This document shows, piece by piece, positions 9,738 to 19,881 of a stretch of DNA of 64,000 nt. The DNA lies in the NCBI GenBank assembly GCA_016712035.1, contig JADJRT010000015.1, forward strand, positions 42,142 through 106,141. The letters run 5' to 3'. The position numbers were made by a program, and so were the translations under genes. The notes under the pieces were generated by a model, which ran no database searches, had not been told where the DNA came from, and saw nothing but the letters and a program-made list of their open reading frames with translations. The stretch's first letter is position 1; every line of letters begins with the position of its first letter. This DNA comes from Flammeovirgaceae bacterium. GTDB taxonomy: Bacteria; Bacteroidota; Bacteroidia; Cytophagales; Cyclobacteriaceae.

Positions 9738-9821
9738 GATAAAGGAGTAAAGTAGACTACTAACTGTTAGTTCGTTTTTAGGTCTCACAAAAATCATCAA
9801 AATTTTTTGCAATACACGATG

Positions 9822-9829
9822 TCTATTTG
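9822..9829 (+). promoter_or_regulatory. Possible -7 box for the thr leader
   Basis: TCTATTTG, one mismatch from TAnnTTTG, 27 bases before the leader-peptide start codon. No correctly spaced TTTG was found upstream. Weak evidence, given mainly for its position. Confidence 0.25.
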
Positions 9830-9855
9830 CTTATTGCATGAAATAATCGAAACGC

Positions 9856-9939
9856 GTGTCAACTCTGTACACATCTTCTGTAAACAATGGCTCAATTTCA
9901 ATTGATACCATTACCTTAACAACGATTATTACGGGGTAG
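9856..9939 (+). CDS. thrL: Threonine/isoleucine-rich thr operon leader peptide
   Basis: A 27-codon reading frame (GTG to TAG) ending 85 bases before thrA. Its last residues are DTITLTTIITG followed by the stop. Seven Thr and five Ile codons occur in all, most of them in the final eleven positions. This mirrors the E. coli thrL leader, whose Thr/Ile run also ends in TTG-like residues, so ribosome stalling at low charged tRNA-Thr or tRNA-Ile is the likely signal. The start is uncertain: GTG at 9856 is the only in-frame candidate after a TAA at 9844, but a base error could hide an ATG at 9838. I could not draw a convincing terminator/antiterminator pair between 9940 and 10024. Confidence 0.6.
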   Translation: MSTLYTSSVNNGSISIDTITLTTIITG

Positions 9940-10024
9940 CTCCCAACCTATTCTGCCTTTCTCTGACATACCTATCTATTCTCAATTTAAAATTTCTCTT
10001 ACGGGTTAATTTTCACTTTTTGTT

Positions 10025-12481
10025 ATGAACATACTAAAGTTTGGTGGATCGTCTGTGGCTACTCCAGCCCGAATAAAATCGGTGATCGAAATTCTTAAGC
10101 CTTACCTGCACGAAAATAAATGTGCGGTTGTATTCTCTGCATTTGGTGGAGTAACGGATACCTTAATTACACTTAGTGTTGCTGCGTTAGCTGGTGACGA
10201 TACGTATAAAGATCAATTGCGTTTGCTTGAGAACCGCCACCTGGATGCAGTAAGGGATTTGATTGGGATACAAAAACAGAGTAGTGTTATCGCTCAGGTG
10301 AAATTCACTTTTAATGAACTGGAAGATGTACTTCATGGAGTCTTTTTGGTGAAGGAGCGAACTCCACGCACACTCGATTACATTATGAGTTTTGGGGAAA
10401 GGCTTTCTGCTTACATCATTGCTGAAGCCATTAAGGATCAAAAGATAAATGCCAATTATTTGGATGCCCGCAAAGTGGTTTGCACCGATAATCATTTTGG
10501 TCACGCCCGGATTAATTTTTCACTAACCAACCAGCGTATCCAAGAGCATTTTGCCAGCCACGATTCATTGCAAATAATTACAGGATTTATTGGCTCTTCT
10601 CCTTCAGGCGAAACAACAACAATTGGGCGAAGCGGGTCAGATTATACAGCAGCTATTTTCGCGGCTGCGCTGAATGCTACTTCGCTCGAAATATGGACCG
10701 ATGTAGATGGCATGATGACTGCCGATCCCCGAAAGGTAAAGAAAGCCTTTACAGTGAAAGAAATGACTTATGAAGAAGCCATGGAGTTATCGCATTTTGG
10801 GGCCAAGGTTATTTTTCCGGCCACTATGCAGCCTGCTATGGTTAATCATATTCCAATCTGGATCAAGAATACATTTAACCCTGCTTTTGCGGGAACAAAG
10901 ATTAGCGATAAATCGAATGGCAAGAATCTGATCATTAAAGGAATCTCTTCGATGGATAAGATCAGCCTGCTTAGTGTGCAAGGCAGCGGACTGGTTGGTG
11001 TGGTGGGGGTATCCATGCGACTTTTTGGAACGCTAGCTAAAGAGAACATTAGTGTAATTCTGATCAGTCAGGCCTCTTCGGAGCATTCCATTTGTTTCGC
11101 CATTGAAGGCAGTAAAACTAAACAAGCGAAAGAAGCTATTGAAAAGGAATTCCTATATGAGATCAGGAGCCTTGAAATGGATGAAGTAAAAGTTGAGGAG
11201 AATCTTTCCATTGTTGCAATTGTAGGCGAGAACATGAAGCATAATCCTGGAACCAGCGGAAGAATGTTTAGCGCATTGGGGAAAAGTGGTATCAATATCA
11301 ATGCAATAGCGCAGGGATCTTCGGAGCTTAATATTTCAGCCGTAATTCATGAACAGGATATTGCTAAAGCCTTGAATGTTTTACATGAGGCGTTCTTCCT
11401 GTCCGACAGGAAAGTTCTCAATGTATTTTTGGTGGGTACCGGTTTGATTGGAAAATCATTGTTGGCTATGATGGAAAAACAATTCAATCAATTGGCCAAG
11501 CAGAATCACCTGGAAATACACGTGGTAGGTATTGCAAATAGCAAACGGATGTTATTCCATGAAGATGGACTTTCGTTAACTAATGCGGTAGTTGAAATGA
11601 AGGAGTCAGGAGAAGAAATGAACCTGAATGCTTTCTTTGGAACGATGAACGCCATGAATTTATCGAATAGCATTTTTGTGGATTGCACCAGTAGTGAAGA
11701 GGTAACTGGGTTTTATGAATCTATTCTATCCTCGAATATTTCTATTGTTACCCCTAATAAGAAGGCGAACTCGGGAACGTATGAAAAGTATTTAGCTTTA
11801 AAGGCGGCTGCATTCAAACGCGGGGTCAAGTTTCTTTATGAGACCAACGTAGGAGCTGGGTTGCCGGTAATTAATACGCTAAATGATTTGTTGATGAGTG
11901 GTGATCGGGTGATTGGAATTGAAGCCGTGTTAAGTGGAACGCTGAACTATATTTTTAGCACTTATAAAAAAGGGGATCAGTTTAGTAACGTGGTGAAGCA
12001 AGCTAAAGAGAAAGGTTACACAGAGCCCGATCCGCGTGATGATTTGAACGGGATGGATGTGGCGCGAAAAATATTGATCCTATCCCGTGAAGCAGGATTA
12101 CCCATGGAGTTAGAGGATGTTCAGGTTGAAAATCTTGTTCCAGTGGATTGCCTGGGAGAAATGAATACAGATACTTTCTTTGAGAAATTGAATAAGCATA
12201 ATAAATCTTTTGAAGGACTGCTTGCATCCGCTGAATCAAAGAATGAGAAACTACGCTATATGGCTGTATTAAAAGATGGCAAAACCCAAATTCAATTAGG
12301 ATCTGTAAATAATCAGCATCCATTTTATTCGTTGTCAGGTAGCGACAATATTATTTTGCTAACTACCGAGCGATATCACGAACGGCCGATGGTTATTCGT
12401 GGACCGGGTGCTGGTGCAGAAGTAACAGCAGCGGGTGTCTTTGCAGATATAATCCGTATTGGTAACTATGCAAATAACTAA
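10025..12481 (+). CDS. thrA: Bifunctional aspartokinase / homoserine dehydrogenase
   Basis: An 818-residue fusion catalysing the first and third steps of threonine and methionine synthesis. The aspartokinase domain starts MNILKFGGSSVATP, with the catalytic Lys in KFGGSS. A tandem ACT regulatory region lies around residues 315-460 and is the expected site of threonine feedback. The homoserine dehydrogenase domain begins with the NAD(P)-binding VFLVGTGLIGKSL near residue 470 and holds PNKKANSG and YETNVGAGLPVI. It heads thrABC and sits behind a Thr/Ile-rich leader. The frame is intact. Confidence 0.96.
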   Translation: MNILKFGGSSVATPARIKSVIEILKPYLHENKCAVVFSAFGGVTDTLITLSVAALAGDDTYKDQLRLLENRHLDAVRDLIGIQKQSSVIAQVKFTFNELEDVLHGVFLVKERTPRTLDYIMSFGERLSAYIIAEAIKDQKINANYLDARKVVCTDNHFGHARINFSLTNQRIQEHFASHDSLQIITGFIGSSPSGETTTIGRSGSDYTAAIFAAALNATSLEIWTDVDGMMTADPRKVKKAFTVKEMTYEEAMELSHFGAKVIFPATMQPAMVNHIPIWIKNTFNPAFAGTKISDKSNGKNLIIKGISSMDKISLLSVQGSGLVGVVGVSMRLFGTLAKENISVILISQASSEHSICFAIEGSKTKQAKEAIEKEFLYEIRSLEMDEVKVEENLSIVAIVGENMKHNPGTSGRMFSALGKSGININAIAQGSSELNISAVIHEQDIAKALNVLHEAFFLSDRKVLNVFLVGTGLIGKSLLAMMEKQFNQLAKQNHLEIHVVGIANSKRMLFHEDGLSLTNAVVEMKESGEEMNLNAFFGTMNAMNLSNSIFVDCTSSEEVTGFYESILSSNISIVTPNKKANSGTYEKYLALKAAAFKRGVKFLYETNVGAGLPVINTLNDLLMSGDRVIGIEAVLSGTLNYIFSTYKKGDQFSNVVKQAKEKGYTEPDPRDDLNGMDVARKILILSREAGLPMELEDVQVENLVPVDCLGEMNTDTFFEKLNKHNKSFEGLLASAESKNEKLRYMAVLKDGKTQIQLGSVNNQHPFYSLSGSDNIILLTTERYHERPMVIRGPGAGAEVTAAGVFADIIRIGNYANN

Positions 12482-12485
12482 TCGG

Positions 12486-13421
12486 ATGAAGTCAGTAAAA
12501 GCCTTTGCCCCAGCCACCGTAGCGAATGTTTGCTGTGGATTCGATATTCTAGGATTTGCCGTTGACGCTCCAGGTGATGAGGTAAAAGTTACGCTACGAA
12601 ACGACTCTGAAATTAAAATCAAAGAGATAATTGGTGACGAAGGTAAGCTTCCTTACGAAGTTGAAAAGAATACGGCTAGCGTGGCCATTATTTCTTTTTT
12701 AAAGAAGATAGAGAGTAAACAGGGAGTCGACATTGAGTTAGTAAAGAATTTACCATTAGGAAGTGGTATGGGCTCCAGTGCTGCCAGTGGGGTAGCCGCT
12801 TTAATTGCCATCAATCATTTAATGGGTAACCCACTTACGCGTAATCAGTTGGTGCCACACGCGATGGAAGCAGAGCGAATTGCCTGTGGGGCCGCTCATG
12901 CCGATAATGTTGCCCCATCTTTATTAGGTGGCTTTGTCCTTGTTCGGGATTATGATCCCTTGGATGTTATTAAAATCGAGGCGGTGGAAAATCTGTATTG
13001 CACGCTTGTTCATCCACACCTCGAATTAAAAACAGAAGATTCTCGTAAAGTGTTAAGACATTCAGTAACCTTGAAAGACGCGATTACTCAAAGTGGGAAC
13101 ATAGCAGGCTTGATGATTGGATTATTAAAACCTGACTATCACTTGATTTCAAGATCCTTAAAAGATGTAATTGCAGAACCAATGCGGTCGGTATTTATTC
13201 CTGGCTTTAACAATCTGCGACAAATCGCCATGGAGGCCGGTGCGTTAGGCTTTGGAATTTCCGGATCGGGGCCAACGGTATTTGCGTTAAGCCAAAGCGA
13301 GACAAAAGCGCAACAGATAGCAGAGGCAATTCAAGTAGAATTTTTAAGACATAAGCTAAATACCGATCCCTATGTTTCAAAAGTTAATCAGGAAGGAGCC
13401 AAAGTATTAACCGTTGATTAG
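12486..13421 (+). CDS. thrB: Homoserine kinase
   Basis: GHMP-family kinase that phosphorylates L-homoserine at the expense of ATP. The ATP-binding GSGMGSSAASGVAAL motif lies near residue 90 and the C-terminal GFGISGSGPTVFAL near residue 265. The ATG at 12486 is chosen because it lies 4 bases after the thrA stop and matches family starts (MKSVKAFAPATVANVCCGFD). An in-frame ATG at 12468 would overlap thrA. About 311 residues. Confidence 0.95.
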   Translation: MKSVKAFAPATVANVCCGFDILGFAVDAPGDEVKVTLRNDSEIKIKEIIGDEGKLPYEVEKNTASVAIISFLKKIESKQGVDIELVKNLPLGSGMGSSAASGVAALIAINHLMGNPLTRNQLVPHAMEAERIACGAAHADNVAPSLLGGFVLVRDYDPLDVIKIEAVENLYCTLVHPHLELKTEDSRKVLRHSVTLKDAITQSGNIAGLMIGLLKPDYHLISRSLKDVIAEPMRSVFIPGFNNLRQIAMEAGALGFGISGSGPTVFALSQSETKAQQIAEAIQVEFLRHKLNTDPYVSKVNQEGAKVLTVD

Positions 13422-13429
13422 ATTCGAGC

Positions 13430-14730
13430 ATGAATTACTACAGTACAAACAATAAGAATCAAAAAGTAAGTCTGCGCGAGGCGGTTATTCAAGGGTTAGC
13501 ACCAGACAACGGGCTTTATATGCCTGAAGAGATTCCTGGATTGCCACGAGCATTTTTCAAATCGCTACAAGATCGATCGCTTGCTGAAATTGCTTATTAT
13601 GTTTCCAAAGCAATTGTAGGCGATGATTTACCCGAATCGGAATTAATTGAAATTGTTGATCACACCATTCAGTTTGATGCGCCTTTAGTTCCAATAGAAT
13701 CCGGTGTGCATGCCTTGGAATTATTTCATGGACCTACCCTGGCATTTAAAGATTTTGGTGCGCGGTTTTTGTCCGGCTTACTTGGATACTTCGCTGAGCA
13801 ACAAAATAAGGAGATAACTATTTTGGTTGCTACTTCGGGCGATACGGGAAGTGCTGTGGCAAATGCATTTTTACACGTACCCGGCACACGGGTAGTAGTA
13901 CTATACCCATCTGGTAAAGTAAGTGAAGTTCAGGAAAAACAATTCACCACCTTAGGAAATAATATTATTGCCCTAGAGGTCAGCGGCTCGTTTGATGATT
14001 GTCAGCATTTAGTAAAGCAGGCATTTTTAGATGAGCAGCTTAAGAAAAAATTATTTCTTACTTCGGCCAACTCAATTAATATTGCCCGTCTCATTCCGCA
14101 AATGTTTTATTACTTCTATGCTTATGCACAGATGGATTCAAAAAAGCCGGTGGTAATTTCTGTGCCCAGTGGAAATTTTGGAAATCTTACAGCCGGTCTA
14201 ATGGCTAAAAAAATGGGTTTAGGTGTAAATAAGTTTGTCGCGGCAACGAATGTAAATGATATAGTTCCTGAATATCTGAGAACAAAATTTTTTGAACCGC
14301 GTAAGTCAAAACAAACCATTAGCAATGCAATGGATGTGGGAAACCCAAGCAACTTTGCACGGATGATTGACTTATATCAATCCGATTTTGAAAAACTATC
14401 TTCAGACATAGTTGGATATTCTTATTCGGATAAAGAAACACAAGGGGCCATGAGGCTAGTCTCAAAACAATCGGGATATACAATGATCCACATGGAGCTA
14501 TCGGCTATCTGGGTTTAAAAGATTTTATGAAGAACAATCCCGGGTATTCCGGAATATTTCTGGAGACAGCTCATCCGGCCAAGTTTAAAGAGGTTGTGGA
14601 CGAAGCAATTGGTCATGAAATAAAACTTCCTCATAAACTCAAAGAATTTATGAAAGGGAAGAAGCAATCAATTTCCATTGCTTCGGATTTTGAGGCATTT
14701 AAAAAATTACTTCCAACCTTGCTCCCCTAA
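13430..14730 (+). CDS. thrC: Threonine synthase (one frameshift)
   Basis: PLP enzyme converting O-phosphohomoserine to threonine, the last step of the operon's pathway. The PLP lysine is in HGPTLAFKDFG near residue 107. ATSGDTGSAVANAF and SVPSGNFGNLTAGL are the other cofactor-site motifs. A single G lost at 14485 interrupts the frame near the end; restoring it gives SGYTMDPHGAIGYLGLKDF and about 433 residues, normal for the family. Its last 24 bases overlap the 3' end of pcm on the other strand. Confidence 0.94.
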
Positions 14731-15368
14731 AAGCGGAACAAAAGCAAAGGAGTCGAATTCTTCTTTCTTCAATTCACCTTTCACCTTGGTGATTCGCAAC
14801 ATCTTTTGACTTTCGCGATTTCCAACCGGGATGAGCAAAATACCTCCTTCTGCTAATTGATCTGTTAAAGCGGTTGGTACAACTGGTGCTCCGGCTGTTA
14901 CAATTATTTTATCGTACGGGGCTTTGGCAGGAATCCCTTTTGAGCCATCGCCAAAAAAGAAATAAGGTTTATATCCCAACAAGGGTAAGAAGTCGCGGGT
15001 GCGCTCGTAGAGTTTTTTGTTATACTCGATGGTATAAACTTTTGCACCCATTTCAAGTAATACGGCAGCCTGATAACCCGATCCTGTGCCGATTTCTAAA
15101 ACTTTATCGCCAGCTTTTATTTTGAGTTTTTCTGACTGAAATGCAACAGTAAAGGGCTGGGAGATGGTCTGCCCCTCACCGATGGGAAAAGCCTTGTCCT
15201 CGTAGGCGTGATTGATCAGTACATCGTCAAAAAAGCATGTCTGGGCACTTTACCAATTGCATCTAAAACTCGACTATCAGAAATGCCCTTTTCTTGCAGT
15301 TTTTTAACCAGTTTGTTTCGCAATCCACGCTGCTTGTAGTTGTCCTCAATCATTTCTGTAAACGTCAT
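14707..15368 (-). CDS. pcm: Protein-L-isoaspartate O-methyltransferase (one frameshift)
   Basis: SAM-dependent repair enzyme that methylates L-isoaspartyl residues in aged proteins. Translating through a lost base in the A15229-15234 run gives a full 220-residue protein starting MTFTEMIEDNYKQRGLRNKL at 15368. Family motifs GEGQTISQP and the SAM-binding LEIGTGSGYQAAVL are present, as is PYDKIIVTAGAP. Only the C-terminal 114 residues are open from an ATG in the sequence as given. It is convergent with thrC, with tails overlapping by 24 bases. Confidence 0.9.
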
Positions 15369-15505
15369 TTTGGCGCTAAAAACGCCATTTTTTCAGGGTA
15401 AACAAAGTTTTAGAAAAAGTTTAGGAAAATTGAAACTCAAGCCCCTACTTTGGGGTTCTCTAAAGCACAGTAAATACTATTTTGCCATAGCGTTAAACTG
15501 TGTTA

Positions 15506-15559
15506 AACCTGACCTTGAAAGCCCGTTGGTTTTGCTTCCAACTGCCTAAAGGTCAGGTT
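15506..15559. terminator. Large inverted repeat between pcm and the CHAT operon
   Basis: Perfect 11-base arms AACCTGACCTT (15506-15516) and AAGGTCAGGTT (15549-15559). The 32-base interior holds a smaller pairing of GTTGG and CCAAC. The plus strand continues with ATTTTTTTG. It lies 17 bases past the stop of the CHAT gene (minus) and upstream of pcm. A terminator for the CHAT operon is the simplest reading, although the T-run is on the plus-strand side. Confidence 0.45.
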
Positions 15560-15576
15560 ATTTTTTTGCCTGTTTT

Positions 15577-18278
15577 TCAGAATCCAATCAATATAAAAGG
15601 TGCCCAATAGTATGGTGATGCATAGGTCCCTTTGTCAATCATTTTAAGTTTTGCGTCCCGCAATCCGCTGCTGAAGGTCTCATTTTGTTGCTGTAAAAGA
15701 GTTTGATAGAAAGTGGTCATTAATTCAGCTGTCGATTCATCGGCTACGCTCCAAAATGAAACGATAATATTTTTTGCACCTGCATAAACCAGGGCTCTCG
15801 ACAACCCAATAACGCCTTCACCTTTCGAAATTTTACCCAAGCCAGTTTGGCAAGCCGATAAAGACACTAAGTTTGCATTTAATTGAAGATTATAAATTTC
15901 GCCCGAGTAAAGATTGCCATCCTCGGCTTCCGTATTATTCTGCAAAAAAATTCGGGAAAGTTCGGGGTTCTCTTCATCTACAATTCCATGGGTAGCAAAA
16001 TGCACTAGCGAATAGTTTTGAAGCGTACCATCTTTGATCGCTGTTTCACTTGCCAGATCATGAGTGAGTACTTCACAAGAAATGTTTTTGCCTTTAAAGA
16101 GTTCCGAGATTTCACTTACTTCTTTTTCTGTTCCGGGTAATGCATTCAAGTTATCCTTTTCGGGAAATGAAACCGGAGCCAGCAGGCGGGCAGAAGTTAT
16201 TAATGTATTTGAAGTGGTGAGCTTCTTTTGTAAAAGTAAACCCGCTGAAAACTCATAACGAATGGAGTAATTTTTTATGAGATAAGGGAGTTGACTGAAT
16301 GGAGTTTGGCTATCTTTTACAGACTTGGTAAGTAATGCTTCAAATGGAATAATACTCATTCTACCAGAAGGTAAAATCACCAAGTTATCGATGCCGGAAG
16401 AAAGACCTTTCGGAATTAAAAGTTTATAAAGATTTCGTGAACTTACAATAAATGTTTTTTGGTCAGAGAAATACATGCTATTTCTAAATCCATTGAGGAA
16501 TTTATCATAATCAGCGGGCAGCGATTGATCTTTGATTGAAAAGCGTTTGCGTGTGATAAGATAGGTATAAAGGCGATTATTTTTTCATCTATGAAATAAC
16601 TTAGTAATGCAGTCTTTTCATTTAGTAATTCTTGTATTTGCCCGATGGAGGGCGCTGAGGAATTGAACTTAAGGTTAAAGTACTCTGGATAATTCTTTTC
16701 AAGTTGAAGGGTAAATTCGCTGTACGCCTGGTTCAAATGAAAGGCGGTTTCTCTTAGATATTTCTCCTCATCATCGGAGGGTTTTTGTGAAAGCTTCTGA
16801 GTAATCAGGGCCATAGCAGACTTCAGACTCTTCTCTTCTTCTAACAGATCGGTCGGGATATTGGCAAACGATTTAGCGTTGGCATCAGCAATGGCTTCTT
16901 GCAGCACAGCTGACTTACTTTTCTCGGCAAAATAGAAGGATTCTTCGCGGTATTCCGTTCTGTGTTTAAACGAAACTTCACTGAGCATGTGCGCTATTCG
17001 CACACCGTCTGCATAAACCTCGTTAGCAATTGATCCCAACGTAATTTTGTCGGCTTCGTTGGTGGTTTGTTGTCGCAGAAGATCAATTAAAGAATCGCAA
17101 ACCTGCAAAGTAGTGAGCCCTAGCGTAAGGTCCATTACCTTCAATGTTTTCCCTAAAAAACGTGCCTCTAGAATTTCTGCCTTATACATTAATGAATACA
17201 AGAGTTGCGTGCCGCTATAAAAATTTTCACCTTTTGGATTCACCAGATAATTTTCGTCATTAAAATCACTCACGTTTGCAATCAGTGATCTTTGATAATT
17301 GACTAAAGCGTCATCAAACTTATTTTGTGATTTTTCAATATTGCCAATCAGTGTATACATATAGGCAACATCCGGATGTTTTTTTCCATCCGAAGCCAGG
17401 TACATTTGTAAGGCTTTGTTATAATATTCCAAGGCAGTTGCCTGATTATTCATTTTGGAATAAGTTTCTCCAATGTAACGCAAAACAAAAGCCTTGGCGG
17501 GATGCGGCTGCGGATACATTTTTTCCCAAATCTTCAAGGAAGTTTCAAAGTAGTTAATCGCGTCTCCATAAAGCTCCAGATATAGATATACTACACCCAG
17601 GTTAGAATTGGCAATGGCAAACTTTTGATGATCCTTACCATGTAATTTTTCATACATGGAGGTTGCCATTTCATAATTGTCTAATGCTTTGTCAAGGTCA
17701 AGACTTGTATAGATCAACCCCAGATCGTTGTAGGAGGCAGCAATTAATTCATGGGTTTCCGGCAAAACATCTTTGCGTAGCGATAATGCCATCAACTGCT
17801 GTTGTTCAGCTTGCGAATACTTTCCCGTGTTAAGATACACTTGTCCCAAATAAGTAAGTGCTTGTGCGGTGGCCAAATTGTTGTTGCCTTGTTGGAGTAA
17901 GCTAACGGCATGAATTAATGTTTCAAGGGCCAAATCATTACGTCCCTGGTTGAGGAAAAGAAATCCGATATTGGTTTCCGTAATGGCAACCAATGTCTCC
18001 GGACTTTTTGATGATCTGCTTTTTTCGAGAATCACCTTTAACAAGGCATCGGCATCTTCAAATTTTCCTGACCTGATATAAGCCTCAGCCTTTTTATTTT
18101 CCAATATGATTTGTAATGAAAGATCACTTGTCTTGAATTGATCAACTTGTGTAATTACATCTTCAAAACGGCTGTCAAATAAAAGTTCATCCACCTTTTG
18201 AATTATAGGATCTTGCTTTTGGGCATGAACATCAAAACAGATAAGAAGCAGGAGTGAAACGAGGATATTTCTTATCAT
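15577..18278 (-). CDS. Exported TPR-CHAT protease-like protein (one frameshift)
   Basis: About 900 residues after restoring one base in the T16580-16585 run. It begins with a signal peptide (MIRNILVSLLLLICFDVHAQ), then a long array of tetratricopeptide repeats (about residues 30-330), a helical linker, and a C-terminal CHAT caspase-like domain. The predicted His-Cys dyad is visible as VHFATHG and SLSACQTGLG, and the protein ends YYWAPFILIGF, typical of CHAT domains. It is last in a three-gene set with an outer-membrane barrel (2-base gap) and a discoidin-like lipoprotein, all with export signals. An envelope-located protease or sensor is inferred; the substrate is unknown. Confidence 0.85.
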
Positions 18279-18280
18279 GG

Positions 18281-19237
18281 TTAGAACCGATAATTGTAAC
18301 TGACTGTTGAAACGAGTACACGAGTTAATCCATCAGGATTTACATCACGTTGGGTTATCTTTTTGCCCAGTAATAATCGCACCCCAGACTTTACATTGAA
18401 ATTATAACCAACCGTGCCAATTCCTGATAGCGCCATTCCTGTTGTGCCATCAAGTTCTATCCGTTGTAACGTATTTGGGTTTGTTATCTCATCTTTATTA
18501 ATTCTGAAGATAGGGAGTAAGCCAAGTGTGAAGTTAAATCGGGCGTACCGGAAGTTTCGTTCCACACGAAACATGACATCGGTGCCTCGTTTAAGTTCGT
18601 AACAAGGCGCATATTCTCTTACATAATCCTCCCCTTCGCCATTGTTGTAAACTGGTATCCAGCCGCTCCATGTAAATTGATTGCCATTTTGATTGAATGG
18701 ATGCTGGATGCCAGTAGCTACCAGCCATTTTCTATTTACAAGTGAAATGCCAGTTATAAAATCGTAGGTGCCTAAACTGGTTTGATAATACATCGGGAAG
18801 GGGAGCCCCTCATCAGATTTTAAATTGGAGTTATTAGAAGGAATTTTCCCGCCTACGGAAAGACTAATATCAAATTTTTCTGATGAGTACAGATTTCTTG
18901 TTAAACAAAGAGACAGGTCAGACAGACTGGCCGTGTTTCCAAAATTTCCACTTGCTGCCAGGTACGGCACCTTTACCTGAAAGAAGGTTTTGCTATCAAT
19001 AATATTGAAACTAAAATCAGCCGTAGCTACATAAATTTTTGGAGAAAGAGTTGTGGTAGCACGATAGAAACTTATTTCCATCGATCTTAATTTGATAGGT
19101 ACTTTTTTATTAAAAGGTTGATCGGGTTTCATTGCGCCCATCGTACAAAATCCTGCATCGCTGCAGCCTTGTGCGAATAAACAATCCGTAAGGAATAGAG
19201 TGGGAATTAGTATTATAAAACCTCTTAGCGCTTTCAT
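18281..19237 (-). CDS. Predicted outer-membrane beta-barrel protein
   Basis: A 318-residue protein with a signal peptide (MKALRGFIILIPTLFLTDCLFAQ). Alternating hydrophobic and polar strands run throughout and it ends in an aromatic residue (VSTVSYNYRF), as barrel proteins do. After the signal there is a Cys-containing segment, GCSDAGFCTMG. I do not recognise a named family with certainty. It sits between the lipoprotein gene (6-base gap) and the TPR-CHAT gene (2-base gap), so it probably belongs to the same envelope complex or process. Confidence 0.6.
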   Translation of the reverse strand: MKALRGFIILIPTLFLTDCLFAQGCSDAGFCTMGAMKPDQPFNKKVPIKLRSMEISFYRATTTLSPKIYVATADFSFNIIDSKTFFQVKVPYLAASGNFGNTASLSDLSLCLTRNLYSSEKFDISLSVGGKIPSNNSNLKSDEGLPFPMYYQTSLGTYDFITGISLVNRKWLVATGIQHPFNQNGNQFTWSGWIPVYNNGEGEDYVREYAPCYELKRGTDVMFRVERNFRYARFNFTLGLLPIFRINKDEITNPNTLQRIELDGTTGMALSGIGTVGYNFNVKSGVRLLLGKKITQRDVNPDGLTRVLVSTVSYNYRF

Positions 19238-19243
19238 ATGACA

Positions 19244-19774
19244 CTACTTTCGTTGTCCTGTTATTGATACAGCATCTATTTCGTTCCAGCCATCTACCTC
19301 TTTGCTATTAATTGCCAGTCGGATGGCATCAGCAAAATAAGTTGTTTCAATGAGTTGAATAGTGAAGATTCTTGACGAGGCTGGAAGATTTTTAATACTA
19401 GGTTTGGAGTAAACTACCTTCCATTTTTTACTTCCAGAGTCGCGCAAGTAGATGGAGTCAATTGCGCCTGGGTTAAGTGTTTCATAGATTTCAATTTTCG
19501 TTACAGTTTGCAGCGTATCAAAACCCAACTCCAGAAACTCTCTTTTCTCGTCTGCAGTTAAGGAAGCCCAAGCTGTTGTAAGGTCCCCATACATAGGATA
19601 GGTATCTGGTTTTCCAAGGGCTTTGTTAGCTGACCACGAGGTTGATTGGTATTGAGAGCTATATCGAATAACCTTACTGGCGTACTGACTTATTTTTATT
19701 CCTTCAAAGGGTTCGAAGTCAGAGCATCGTACTAGTACAACACAAAGGAACAGGGCGGCTAGCTTATATCTCAT
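19244..19774 (-). CDS. Lipoprotein with discoidin-like domain
   Basis: A 176-residue protein whose N-terminus is a lipoprotein-type signal ending VVLVRC, with the modifiable Cys at residue 17. The rest resembles a galactose-binding (F5/8 type C) fold: an FLELGF strand, the IEIYETLNPGAIDSIYLRD segment, and a C-terminal GWNEIDAVSITG. Such domains bind glycans or other surface ligands. It is first of three co-directional genes leading to the TPR-CHAT protein. The ligand cannot be inferred from sequence. Confidence 0.65.
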   Translation of the reverse strand: MRYKLAALFLCVVLVRCSDFEPFEGIKISQYASKVIRYSSQYQSTSWSANKALGKPDTYPMYGDLTTAWASLTADEKREFLELGFDTLQTVTKIEIYETLNPGAIDSIYLRDSGSKKWKVVYSKPSIKNLPASSRIFTIQLIETTYFADAIRLAINSKEVDGWNEIDAVSITGQRK

Positions 19775-19881
19775 TCTTGAATTCGAACATATACCCTAAA
19801 GATACAAACTCGATCAAGAAAAATAACATTATTAAATGATCAAATCCGATTACATACCGAGTGACTGATTCTCAATAGAAG

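Noticed and set aside
9210..9812. Thioesterase start at 9812
   Set aside because: The extra 25 residues do not fit the family, whereas MTRKKKHPKES at 9737 aligns with family starts.
9887..9919. Leader peptide from the ATG at 9887 (MAQFQLIPLP)
   Set aside because: This frame has no run of regulatory codons. The overlapping frame with the Thr/Ile run ending at 9939 is the meaningful one.
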